This document shows positions 38,930 to 47,166 of a DNA stretch of 55,739 bases, in pieces. The position numbers and the translations under genes are program-made. Source of the stretch: Arthrobacter sp. AK04 (GTDB lineage: Bacteria; Actinomycetota; Actinomycetes; Actinomycetales; Micrococcaceae); assembly GCF_021129155.1 (NCBI RefSeq), contig NZ_JAJOMC010000027.1, forward strand, positions 1 through 55,739, in the 5' to 3' direction. Numbering within the stretch: the first letter of the stretch is position 1; every line of letters starts with the position of its first letter. The notes under the pieces were generated by a model that searched no databases, was not told the origin of the DNA, and worked only from the letters and a program-made list of their open reading frames with translations.

Positions 38930-39903
38930 CCGCGGATCCAGCCACCGAGACGCTTGACACCACCCGCCCGGGCGGGGTGGACGTTCCGCTGTTTCCCGTC
39001 TTCGACGCACCGGGTGTTCCCGAAGACGCCTCGGACGTTTCCGCGGTGCACCGGGAAGTCACCTACGCACGTGCCATGGGTTTCCGGCCGTTGAAGATGG
39101 ACATCTGGCTGCCCCGGCAGGCAACCGGCCCCGTTCCGCTGGTGGTGTGGGTGCACGGCGGCGCCTTCCAGCTGGGGGACCGTCGCGAGCTGCCGCCCAC
39201 CTTTGCCCCCGACTCCGTGTTCCGGCTGCTCAATGAGGCCGGCATCGCCTGCGCCACAGTCGACTACCGGCATTCCCTGGAAGCTGCATTTCCGGCGCAG
39301 CTGCACGATCTGAAGGCGGCCGTCCGCTACCTGCGGAAATTCTCGGCGGACCTCGGCGTGGACCCTGCCCGCTTCGGAGCCTGGGGTGAGTCTGCCGGCG
39401 GCCACCTCGTGGCCATGCTTGGGCTGACAGGGAACCGGGAGGACCTTGACGGCGGCCTGGGTGCGCAGGGGCACCCAAGCGGCGTCAGCGCCGTCGTCGA
39501 CTTTTATGGCGTCTCCTCACTGGTGGATATCCCGCCCATGGACACTCCGGACGGACTCTTTCCGCCAGCTTTGACGGCAGCGGTTCCGGCAGGGATGTCC
39601 CTGCAGCCTGAACAGATGCTGGTGGGCGGCTCCGCCAACCGGGACCTGCTCGCGGCCGCCAGCCCGGTCAGCTACGTGGCGCCCGGTGCGCCGCCGTTCC
39701 TGCTGATCCACGGGGACAGGGACGGCCTGGTCCCGCACTCGCAGACAGACCTGCTCTCAGCCGCGCTCGCGGACGTCGGCGTGGAACACCAGGTGGTCAC
39801 CATCGAAGGCGGGGACCACTGCTTCTTCGGGGCCGAAGACCAGATGGACACCATCCTGGCCGCCGCCGTCGACTACTTCTCCCGGAAGCTGGGAACACCA
39901 TGA
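38926..39903 (+). CDS. Alpha/beta hydrolase (esterase, BD-FAE/HSL-like)
   Basis: A 325-residue hydrolase. Oxyanion loop WVHGGAFQLGD (77-79), nucleophile elbow WGESAGGH (S156), acid in HGDRDGLVP and His in GGDHCFFG. Residues ~1-40 are a low-complexity extension. No signal peptide. Such enzymes cleave small aromatic or acetyl esters. It is first of three consecutive hydrolases and overlaps both neighbours (ATGA). AAGGAG precedes the ATG. A depside or acyl-glycoside esterase role is inferred from context. Confidence 0.88.
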   Translation: MTADPATETLDTTRPGGVDVPLFPVFDAPGVPEDASDVSAVHREVTYARAMGFRPLKMDIWLPRQATGPVPLVVWVHGGAFQLGDRRELPPTFAPDSVFRLLNEAGIACATVDYRHSLEAAFPAQLHDLKAAVRYLRKFSADLGVDPARFGAWGESAGGHLVAMLGLTGNREDLDGGLGAQGHPSGVSAVVDFYGVSSLVDIPPMDTPDGLFPPALTAAVPAGMSLQPEQMLVGGSANRDLLAAASPVSYVAPGAPPFLLIHGDRDGLVPHSQTDLLSAALADVGVEHQVVTIEGGDHCFFGAEDQMDTILAAAVDYFSRKLGTP

Positions 39904-40868
39904 CACCACGAACAGAACCAGCACCTACTTCCCCCGAGGCTGCCCCGGCCGGGACGCACGGACAGATCGCCGCCGGTTTCGCCGAATACCTTGCCAGCCC
40001 CGAGGGGCCGCAGTTCCTCAACCCGGACGCCGTCCGGACCCCGGGGCCTGATGTCCCCATCCGCACCGTAGCGGCCGACGGGCGGCACGGTCCGGTGGCC
40101 GTCCGGATCTATGGCGAACCCGCCGGCACGGACAGCCCCGCCCTCGTGTGGTTGCACGGCGGCGGATTTGTCAGCGGCAGCGTGGACATCCCCGAATCCG
40201 ATTACCTGGCACGGGTACTGGCGGACCGGGGCACGCCGGTGCTGTCGGTGGACTACCGGCTGGCCCGCGACGGCGTGTCCTTCCCGATCCCGCACGACGA
40301 CGCGTTGGCCGGGTGGTTTTGGGCCCGGAAGAACGCCGAATCCCTGGGGCTGAATCCTGGTTTGCTGTGCCTGGGCGGTGCCGGTGCCGGCGGCAACCTG
40401 GCCGTGGGCGCAGCGCTCTACCTGATCGACGCCGGCAAGCCGCTGCCTGCCAAGCTGCTGCTGGCCTACCCCTTCCTGGATGCCGAGCTCCCGCCGCCGG
40501 CCGGCGGACTGGACGAGGCGGTCATGGCGGGGCTTCCGCGCCACCTGCGGTTCACCCTGGAGGACTGCATCCGGACGGCGGAAAATTATGTTGGCGGCCC
40601 TGTCAGCATGGCACCGTCCTACGCGATGCCCGGCTACGCCGATCCCGCCGGGCTTCCACCCACCGCGCTGCTTGCCTGCGAGTACGACGACGCCCGCGGC
40701 TCCACCGAGCTGTTTGCCTCGGCTTTGGAGCGCGCCGCGGTTCCGGTGTCCCTCTTCCTTGCCGAAGGCGCTGTGCATGGCCACCTCAACCACACCGCCG
40801 GCCTGCCGGAAGGGCAGGCGGCCCTGGACTTCCTGGCCAGGGAACTGGCTGCCGCCACGGCAGCGTGA
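39900..40868 (+). CDS. Alpha/beta hydrolase homologue lacking the catalytic Ser
   Basis: A 322-residue HSL-type fold with WLHGGGF (86-89) and C-terminal acid and His candidates (CEYDDARG, AVHGHLNH). The elbow, normally GDSAGG, reads GAGAGG: residue 162 is Gly instead of the nucleophile Ser, and the preceding Asp is Ala. The rest of the fold motifs remain, so this is an intact reading frame with a damaged triad, not a frameshift. It may be a non-catalytic partner, a ligand binder or an enzyme with another mechanism. Confidence 0.8.
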   Translation: MTPRTEPAPTSPEAAPAGTHGQIAAGFAEYLASPEGPQFLNPDAVRTPGPDVPIRTVAADGRHGPVAVRIYGEPAGTDSPALVWLHGGGFVSGSVDIPESDYLARVLADRGTPVLSVDYRLARDGVSFPIPHDDALAGWFWARKNAESLGLNPGLLCLGGAGAGGNLAVGAALYLIDAGKPLPAKLLLAYPFLDAELPPPAGGLDEAVMAGLPRHLRFTLEDCIRTAENYVGGPVSMAPSYAMPGYADPAGLPPTALLACEYDDARGSTELFASALERAAVPVSLFLAEGAVHGHLNHTAGLPEGQAALDFLARELAAATAA

Positions 40869-40872
40869 TGCT

Positions 40873-40889
40873 GTTTCATTCAGTGAAAC
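40873..40889. promoter_or_regulatory. Perfect palindrome GTTTCA-N5-TGAAAC (IclR-like site C)
   Basis: GTTTCA at 40873-40878 and its exact complement TGAAAC at 40884-40889, five bases apart, between the second and third hydrolase genes. The core TTTCA-N5-TGAAA matches sites A, B and D. It lies 105 bases before the third hydrolase start and could control the hydrolase-FAH-monooxygenase-DUF3500 operon. Confidence 0.7.
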
Positions 40890-40994
40890 CGCCCACGCGG
40901 ACACCGCCAGCCATGCCCCACAGTTGAGAGAAGACGCGGTCTGCAGCAGCGGCCGGCGGGGATAGAAACGGCGCGGCACACAATGGAGTCAACG

Positions 40995-41885
40995 ATGACG
41001 GCAGGGCAGGTCCTGAAGGGGATCGAGTTTTCCCATCCGGGGGGTGCAACCCCGTTGCTGCTGGACCTGTACCTGCCCGCCGGTTCATATGCTGGCGCTG
41101 ACCAGGACTCGGAGGCAGGCGGCCCAGGATTCCCCGCTGTCATCCACTTCCACGGCGGCGGATGGCGGACGGGGGAGCGGTCATCGCTCGGACCCACCGT
41201 GGATGGCTTCGGCCTGAGCCCCATCGAGCAGCTGGTGGAAGCCGGCTTCGTGGTGGCGTCCGCCGACTACCGGCCCAGCGCCGCTGCCACCTTCCCGGCC
41301 CAGCTTTTGGACGCCAAGGCCGCAGTCCGGTGGCTCCGCACGAATGCTGCCGAGTACAACGTGGATCCGGACCGTATCTACGCATGGGGTGACTCTGCGG
41401 GCGGCCACCTGGCCAGCCTGGTGGGGCTCACAACAGGAGCCGTCGAGAAGGGAACCAGTCAAACTGACGACCGCGTCGCGGCCGTCGCCGCCTGGTACCC
41501 GCCCACGGACCTGACCCGGATGGGCGAACAGGCCCGGCCCGATGCCGTGGCCAGCGCGGACGACCCCGGCTCCCGCGAAGCGCTGCTCATCGGTGCCCAG
41601 CCCGCGGATGCGCCGGACTTGGCGGCGGCGGCCAGCCCCATCACCTACGTGCGTGAGGATGCACCGCCCTTCCTCCTCGTCCACGGCACCGCCGACCGGT
41701 TCGTCCCGGTGGCCCAGTCCGCCAGTCTGGCCGAAGCGCTTCAAAAGGCGGGCGCCGGCGTCGAACTTCTCCTGATCGAAGGTGCGGACCACATGTGGTC
41801 CCTGCCGGACGGGAGCCAGGCCGCCGCACGGCAGGCCACCGCGGCCACCATAGATTTCTTCCGCCGCCAGGCGCAGAAGCACTGA
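40995..41885 (+). CDS. Alpha/beta hydrolase (esterase)
   Basis: A 296-residue hydrolase with FHGGGWRTG (53-56), WGDSAGGH (S134), acid in HGTADRFVP and His in GADHMWSLP; the triad is intact. It resembles the first hydrolase (VDYRHSLEAAFPAQL versus ADYRPSAAATFPAQL), suggesting duplication. ATG 40995 has GGAG six bases upstream; ATG 40983 is the alternative. It probably starts a new operon after palindrome C. No signal peptide. Confidence 0.88.
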   Translation: MTAGQVLKGIEFSHPGGATPLLLDLYLPAGSYAGADQDSEAGGPGFPAVIHFHGGGWRTGERSSLGPTVDGFGLSPIEQLVEAGFVVASADYRPSAAATFPAQLLDAKAAVRWLRTNAAEYNVDPDRIYAWGDSAGGHLASLVGLTTGAVEKGTSQTDDRVAAVAAWYPPTDLTRMGEQARPDAVASADDPGSREALLIGAQPADAPDLAAAASPITYVREDAPPFLLVHGTADRFVPVAQSASLAEALQKAGAGVELLLIEGADHMWSLPDGSQAAARQATAATIDFFRRQAQKH

Positions 41886-41940
41886 TCTCTTCGCAAACCG
41901 CCGGCCCGCTCGTGACCGGCAAGACCTGAAAGGCCCCTCC

Positions 41941-42837
41941 ATGCAGTTCATCGGCATCACCCACCACGGCGAACCCTGGGCAGCAGCCCTCGTGGACTCC
42001 CGGGTTTTCCCGCTCGCCCCGGTCAACGATTTCTGGTCCGACCCCAGCGGCTGGCAGGACAAAGCCGCCTCGCTCTCACCTGAGGCGCCCGCTTCCACTG
42101 AGTCCGCTTCCAGCGCGCCCGACGCCGACAGCTGGCTGGAGCGGAGCAGCGTCACTGAAGTGCCCCTCGTCCCCGCCTCCGCACGGGTCATCTGCGTTGG
42201 CCTGAACTACAAGGCCCACGCAGCCGAGGGAAGCTACAAGGACCAGGAGCTGCCGCCGTACCCCACCCTGTTCGGCCGCTGGACGGCGTCCTTGTCCGTA
42301 GGCAACGTGCCGGTCCCGGTACCCGCCGGTGAAGCAGGCCTGGACTGGGAGGGCGAAGTTGCCGCGTACATCGGGCAGCGGGTGGAATCCGCGGACGAGG
42401 CAACCGCGGAGCGGGCCGTCTTCGGCTACTCAACCTTCAACGACATCACCTCCCGCACCGCGCAGAAACTCACTTCGCAGTGGACACTGGGCAAGAACGG
42501 CGACTTCAGCGGCCCCCTCGGACCGCTGGTCAGCCGGGACGAGGTGGGGGACCTCCGCGGCGGGCTCCAGGTCCGGACCCGCGTCAACGGCATCGAGGCC
42601 CAGAACGGCAACACCCGGGACATGATCTTCTCCGTTCCGGAAACCATTGCGTTGATCAGCCAGACGTTCACCCTGCATCCTGGGGACGTGATCGCCACCG
42701 GCACCCCGGAAGGCGTCGGTTACGCCCGCACGCCGCAGTGGCTCCTGCAGCCCGGGGACACCGTTGAGGTGGAAATCGACAAGCTCGGCACCCTGGTCAC
42801 CCCCGTGGGAGACACCTCGCTCCGGAGCCGTGCCTGA
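41941..42837 (+). CDS. Fumarylacetoacetate hydrolase (FAH) family protein
   Basis: A 298-residue FAH-fold enzyme. Metal ligands E137 and E139 (LDWEGEV) and D168 (FNDITSR), substrate-loop KNGDFSGPLGP and the end motif VIATGTPEGVG are present. Family members hydrolyse or isomerise/decarboxylate ring-cleavage products of aromatics. Residues ~45-65 are a Ser/Ala-rich insert. The stop overlaps the flavoprotein gene (TGATG), so it likely acts after that oxygenase. Confidence 0.9.
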   Translation: MQFIGITHHGEPWAAALVDSRVFPLAPVNDFWSDPSGWQDKAASLSPEAPASTESASSAPDADSWLERSSVTEVPLVPASARVICVGLNYKAHAAEGSYKDQELPPYPTLFGRWTASLSVGNVPVPVPAGEAGLDWEGEVAAYIGQRVESADEATAERAVFGYSTFNDITSRTAQKLTSQWTLGKNGDFSGPLGPLVSRDEVGDLRGGLQVRTRVNGIEAQNGNTRDMIFSVPETIALISQTFTLHPGDVIATGTPEGVGYARTPQWLLQPGDTVEVEIDKLGTLVTPVGDTSLRSRA

Positions 42838-44633
42838 TGGGGACCCTGGACGGCACGTCGCCGGAGCAGATCCCGGGGAAGGTGCAGGTCCTGATTTCCG
42901 GCGGGGGGCCGAGCGGACTGTTCCTGGCCTTGGACCTCGCGGCGCGCGGCATCCCCAGCACCGTGATTGAACCCCGCAGCGCCGTGGACCACACCAGGCC
43001 GCGGGCCAAGACCACCAACGCACGCACCATGACGCACCTGCGCCGGCTCGGCCTGGCGGACGCACTGCGCGCAGCGGCGCCGCTTCCGGTGGACTATGCG
43101 CAGGACGTCATATTCTGCACCCGCCTGGCCGGACCCGCAGCCCATGAGCTGCGCCGGTTCCGGAACGCATTCCAGCTGGTTCCCGGCCGTTATGGCCCGC
43201 AGCCCGAATGCGGGCAGCAGGTCCCCCAGCCTGTCCTCGAGGAGGTGCTCCGCGCCGCCGCAGCCCGCAACCCGCTGGTGACTTTTATTACCGGGTGGAG
43301 CGTCCTGGACGTGCACGCGCTGCAGGGCCCGGATGTCCAAGGCGCCGCAGCTCAGGGTGCCGCGCCGCTGTACGCCGTGGTAGTGGCGGACGCCTCCGGC
43401 AGCACGGCAACCATCCGGAGCAGATACGTGGTGGGGGCGGACGGCGGGTCCTCCGCGGTGCGCCGCAGCCTGGGTATCCGCCTGGAAGGCAGTTCTGCCG
43501 CCCTGTCCAACATCAGCATCCTGTTCCGGTCGAAGGAGCTTGGCGCGGCCATCACCCTGGATTCCGCCGTCCAGTACTGGGTGGTTGGATCAGAGGCCGC
43601 CGGCATGGTGGGACGGATGGACCTGGCTGAGACCTGGTGGGCCATCATCCAGGGCGTGGATCCCGGCAAGGATGTAGCCCCCGGCGACGCCGCGGCCCTG
43701 GTCCGTTCCTTGGTGGGCGCGGACGTGGACGTGGACGTGGTGGCCACTGATCCGTGGACAGCCCGGATGCTGCTGGCCCCCGAGTACAGCCGCGGCAACA
43801 TCTTCCTGGTGGGCGATGCGGCCCACCTGAACCCGCCCTGGGGAGGGCATGGCTTCAATACCTGCGTGGGCGATGCCGCCAACCTGGCCTGGAAGCTTGC
43901 AGGGGTCATACAGGGCTGGGCAAACCCCCGGCTCCTGGACAGCTACGGCCTGGAGCGGCGCCCGGTTGCGGCGCGGACCATCCGCGACGCCGCGGCAAAC
44001 GGCAAGGCCCTGGCCTACCACTTCGCCGATCCCCGGCTTGCCGGCCACGGCCCCGAGGGCGTTGCGGCACGGCAGGCGGCGCATGAAGCCCTCGCTGTTA
44101 AGCAGAGCGAGTTTGATTCCCTGGGCCTGGTGCTGGGCTATGCCTACGCTGATTCCCCGGCAGTGGTGCCGGACGGGGCCCCGGTCCCTGCCGCGGACCC
44201 GATCCGCTACGTTGCTTCCGCCACCCCCGGTGCACTGCTTCCGCACGCCTGGCTGCAGGATTCCACGTCCCTGTACAGTCGGCTGGGCGGCGGCTTCACG
44301 CTTATGGCCGACGACGGCGCGCCGGGCGGGATGCACGGAGGCCATGCCTTCGCCGAGGTTCTGGAGGCCAGTGCCCGGCAGGGCATTCCGCTAACAGTAG
44401 CCGTGGTGGGGCCGGCCGACGACGGCACCCCGCTGTCCGAACTTTGGGACGCCCCCGCGGTGCTGGTCCGTCCCGACCAGCACGTGGCGTGGCGCGGTAG
44501 CTCAGCCGAGGCCGCAGCGGCAGCCCTGTCCGTTGCAGCAGGCTTCACACCAGCCGGGGCTTTACCGCAGGAAACATCTTTAAGCAGCCAGGACGAAGCC
44601 AGGAGCAGCTATGTCGACGCCGTCATTCCGTGA
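42837..44633 (+). CDS. FAD-dependent aromatic monooxygenase (phenol hydroxylase-like)
   Basis: A 598-residue class A flavoprotein monooxygenase. The FAD motif GGGPSGLFLALDLAARG lies at ~21-37, the central VVGADGGSSAVRRSLG (DG motif) and the GDAAHLNPPWGGHGFNTC motif follow. The C-terminal ~160 residues look like the thioredoxin-like domain of PheA/MhpA-type hydroxylases. They add a hydroxyl to phenolic rings using NAD(P)H and O2. A flavonoid-derived ring (for example phloroglucinol carboxylate or protocatechuate) is a plausible substrate by context only. Confidence 0.9.
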   Translation: MGTLDGTSPEQIPGKVQVLISGGGPSGLFLALDLAARGIPSTVIEPRSAVDHTRPRAKTTNARTMTHLRRLGLADALRAAAPLPVDYAQDVIFCTRLAGPAAHELRRFRNAFQLVPGRYGPQPECGQQVPQPVLEEVLRAAAARNPLVTFITGWSVLDVHALQGPDVQGAAAQGAAPLYAVVVADASGSTATIRSRYVVGADGGSSAVRRSLGIRLEGSSAALSNISILFRSKELGAAITLDSAVQYWVVGSEAAGMVGRMDLAETWWAIIQGVDPGKDVAPGDAAALVRSLVGADVDVDVVATDPWTARMLLAPEYSRGNIFLVGDAAHLNPPWGGHGFNTCVGDAANLAWKLAGVIQGWANPRLLDSYGLERRPVAARTIRDAAANGKALAYHFADPRLAGHGPEGVAARQAAHEALAVKQSEFDSLGLVLGYAYADSPAVVPDGAPVPAADPIRYVASATPGALLPHAWLQDSTSLYSRLGGGFTLMADDGAPGGMHGGHAFAEVLEASARQGIPLTVAVVGPADDGTPLSELWDAPAVLVRPDQHVAWRGSSAEAAAAALSVAAGFTPAGALPQETSLSSQDEARSSYVDAVIP

Positions 44634-45855
44634 TTACCTCTTTGCCCCCGATCATCCCCGCGTCGCGGAAATCAGGGGCCTGGATGCCCGCGAGTACGCG
44701 GAGGCCGCCACGCGGGACTCCTTTGCCGGTCCCATGATCGAGGGCTGGAAGAAGCTGTACCCGCAACCCTTCGTGGGCATCACCAGCGACGGCGTGCGGC
44801 GTGGGGGTTTGTTCCCGCTGGCGCCGGCCCGGTCCGGCGAGGAGGCACCCACCGCGGAGATGGTGGCAGCAGCCCGGAAGCTCCTGGGGGTGGCGGCTCC
44901 CGAACAGGCGGGAAAGCTCACCTATGCCGTGGACGCCCCGGAATGGCAGAGCTGGGCGAACCCGGAATTCATGCAGCACGACACCGGCCTGCGGCTGGAT
45001 GAGCTGGAAACGACGGTCCGCGACGCTGCCCTGGCCGTGGTGGAGGCGTCCCTGAGCGCCGAGGGCTTTGACCTGGTCCGCAACCTGATGCGCATCAACG
45101 GGTTCCTGGGGGACCTGGTGGATCTGCCGCTGCTGATGAACGAGTTCAGCTACAACTTCGCGCTGTACGGCGAGCCGTCCGAAACTGAGCCCTGGGGATG
45201 GCAGATCTTCGGCCACCATGCCGCGCTCAACTGCCTGGTGGCGGGGACCCAGATGGTGATCTCCCCGGTGTTCATGGGCGCCGAGCCGGACATGATCGAC
45301 GACGGCCCGCACAAGGGCGTCAGGGTCTTCAAGGAGCGGATCGCCCTCGCCCGCGAAGTGATGGCAGCGCTGCCGGCGGACCTGCGGGCTGCGGCCACAA
45401 TATATGAAGCAATGGTGGATCCGGCAATGCCGGAAGGCCGCATCCATCCCGGCGACGAACGCCATTTGGGCGGGTGTTTCCAGGACAACCGGGTGATTCC
45501 CTACGAAGGCATCCGGGTCAGCGGCATGCCGGCGGAAGCCCGCACCATCCTGGACGCCGTGGTGGACGACTTTATTGCCTACTTGCCTGCAGGCCCCCGC
45601 GCCGCCCGCCGTCGGGAGATCCGCGAGCAGTACGGCGAAACCTTTTTCAGCTGGATCGGCGGCTGGGAAGGGCAGGACGCGTTCTACTTCCGGCTGCAGA
45701 GTCCCGTGGTGGTACTGGAGCTCGACCACCACACCGGCGTCTTCCTGGACAATGACCAGCCTGCCCCGTTCCACATGCACACCGTGGTCCGCACGCCCAA
45801 CGGGAACGACTACGGCCGCGAACTGGTGAAGCAATATCCATCCATTGCTCCATAA
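44611..45855 (+). CDS. DUF3500-family protein
   Basis: A 414-residue protein I assign to DUF3500 by its C-terminal FYFRLQSPVVVLELDHH and MHTVVRTPNGNDYGREL. Other conserved-looking parts are FGHHAALNCLVAGTQM and WGWQIFGHH. His- and Asp-rich motifs suggest metal or acid-base chemistry, but no reaction is established. No signal peptide is seen. It overlaps the flavoprotein gene by 23 bases, with CAGGAGC before the ATG, so it is translated with that oxygenase and probably acts in the same aromatic pathway. Confidence 0.85.
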   Translation: MSTPSFRDYLFAPDHPRVAEIRGLDAREYAEAATRDSFAGPMIEGWKKLYPQPFVGITSDGVRRGGLFPLAPARSGEEAPTAEMVAAARKLLGVAAPEQAGKLTYAVDAPEWQSWANPEFMQHDTGLRLDELETTVRDAALAVVEASLSAEGFDLVRNLMRINGFLGDLVDLPLLMNEFSYNFALYGEPSETEPWGWQIFGHHAALNCLVAGTQMVISPVFMGAEPDMIDDGPHKGVRVFKERIALAREVMAALPADLRAAATIYEAMVDPAMPEGRIHPGDERHLGGCFQDNRVIPYEGIRVSGMPAEARTILDAVVDDFIAYLPAGPRAARRREIREQYGETFFSWIGGWEGQDAFYFRLQSPVVVLELDHHTGVFLDNDQPAPFHMHTVVRTPNGNDYGRELVKQYPSIAP

Positions 45856-45898
45856 CTGCCGTTTTCAGGGTCCATAACGACACCTACTCAGCAGTCGA
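45846..45898. repeat. Intergenic repeat, copy B
   Basis: The second copy of the ~53-base element found at 14736-14790, overlapping the DUF3500 stop codon. CTGCCGTTTT, GGTCCA, AACGACAC, CTAC and GTCGAT match in register. Followed at once by a terminator hairpin. Confidence 0.7.
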
Positions 45899-45911
45899 TA
45901 GCTCTTAAACC

Positions 45912-45957
45912 CCAATGGCCCGGACTTCCTTTTCGAGGTCCGGGCCATTGGTTTTTG
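45912..45957. terminator. Bidirectional rho-independent terminator
   Basis: CCAATGGCCCGGAC and GTCCGGGCCATTGG form a perfect 14-base stem around a short loop, followed by GTTTTTG. It sits between the convergent DUF3500 and dioxygenase genes and can stop both transcripts. Confidence 0.9.
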
Positions 45958-45975
45958 AATGGGTTACTTGGAGCG

Positions 45976-47046
45976 CTAGGAGAGCTCCAGCGCGGTGCGG
46001 CGCTGGGGCGGTGGGCCCACCACGGTGAGGTCCATCTCTGCCTGGGCGCGCCCGAAACCCTCCATGTCCATGTAGGGGGTCCCGCCTTCGGTGTACATGT
46101 AGTCGTCAGTGGGCTTGTTGAAGTACTCGAAGAACCCGTTGAACACCGACGGTGTGAGGAAGCCCAGCATCTGGGTGTTGTGGGAGTCCAGGGCGAAGGA
46201 GTGGACGGTGCCGGCCGGGGCGTGGACAAAGTCGCCCTTGGTCAGCAGCATTTCCCTGCCGTTGGCGTACAGCCACATGCGGCCTTCCGTGCAAATGAAG
46301 TTCTCCGTGTGTTCCGAGTGGAAGTGCAGCGGAATGTAGGGCGTCTTGGCTCCCTTGGTGTGAACGGCGAAGTAGTTCGAGCCGGTGTTGGCCGGCCGGG
46401 ACAGGTAGGTGAACATCGTCTGGTAGCTGGCCAGCCGCTCGCCTTCGTGGGCGCTGAGGAAGTAGGGGCTCTGCGTGGGCGGCAGGCCGGCGTCGTGCTT
46501 GAAGGAAGGTTCCACGCGCTCAACGTCGGGGAAGGCGATCCCGAACTCCGCCCCCACCTCAGCCTGTTCCTGGAGGCCGGCCGTCCGGCCTGCACGGACC
46601 GGGGGCACGTGCGAATCGATGGGGGTGCCCACCCGCTCGTAGTAGGCCTCGGCCCCGCCCGGCGTCATCCAGTTCAGGAAGCGGGTGTAGTGGCTGGCCA
46701 TCCGGTACGCGTGAGGCGTGTTCGGGGGAATGACTACGGAATCCCCAGGGGTGAGGATGCGGCTTTCGCCGGGCAGCCAGACGTGAAGGATCCCGTCGAA
46801 AACGTAGAGCGTCTTGTGCTCCACCTTGTGGCTGACGAACGGCGACGCCGCCCCCATGCCCCCCGAAATGTAGGCGGCACTGAAGATTCCGCCGGTATCC
46901 GCTGCACGGGCAATGACAGTCACCAGCTGGCCGTTGATTTCGTAGCGTGCGCCCTCGCCCGAGGCCATATAGTAGGGGACGGCTTCGCCGGGCAGCGCGT
47001 TGGCAACCGGCAGCTGCTTGTTCATTTCCTCAACGCTGAGGGACAT
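45976..47046 (-). CDS. Quercetin 2,3-dioxygenase-like bicupin
   Basis: A 356-residue two-cupin protein of the quercetinase (YxaG/QdoI-like) type. The C-terminal cupin has a full metal set: H241, H243, E248 (HFHSEHTE) and H282 (GTVHSF, in the G(X)5PXG region). In the N-terminal cupin the equivalent positions read S72-K74-T79 (SHKVEHKT) with only H112 kept, so it probably binds no metal. Quercetinases open the flavonol C ring to a depside plus CO. Its own promoter region carries IclR-like site D. AAGAAGGAACCC precedes the ATG. Confidence 0.82.
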   Translation of the reverse strand: MSLSVEEMNKQLPVANALPGEAVPYYMASGEGARYEINGQLVTVIARAADTGGIFSAAYISGGMGAASPFVSHKVEHKTLYVFDGILHVWLPGESRILTPGDSVVIPPNTPHAYRMASHYTRFLNWMTPGGAEAYYERVGTPIDSHVPPVRAGRTAGLQEQAEVGAEFGIAFPDVERVEPSFKHDAGLPPTQSPYFLSAHEGERLASYQTMFTYLSRPANTGSNYFAVHTKGAKTPYIPLHFHSEHTENFICTEGRMWLYANGREMLLTKGDFVHAPAGTVHSFALDSHNTQMLGFLTPSVFNGFFEYFNKPTDDYMYTEGGTPYMDMEGFGRAQAEMDLTVVGPPPQRRTALELS

Positions 47047-47129
47047 GGGTTCCTTCTTTCCAGTCGGCCGGCCATCGCCGGAGCGTGACCTACATCATGG
47101 CTGGCTGGCACCTCCAGTCACGAGATGGG

Positions 47130-47146
47130 ATTCCAATGAGTGAAAG
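47130..47146. promoter_or_regulatory. IclR-like site D before the dioxygenase gene
   Basis: TTCCA (47131-47135), five bases, TGAAA (47141-47145), the same half-sites and spacing as sites A-C. It lies 84 bases upstream of the dioxygenase start codon. Confidence 0.55.
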
Positions 47147-47166
47147 CCCCATGTGGCTTAAATCGT

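Noticed and set aside
41886..41940. GCCGG/CCGGC stem between third hydrolase and FAH gene
   Set aside because: Short five-base stem, no U-tract; common by chance at this GC content.
43725..43742. Short GGACGT tandem repeat inside the flavoprotein gene
   Set aside because: Three in-frame copies encode DVDVDV; too short to call a functional repeat and likely a coding coincidence.
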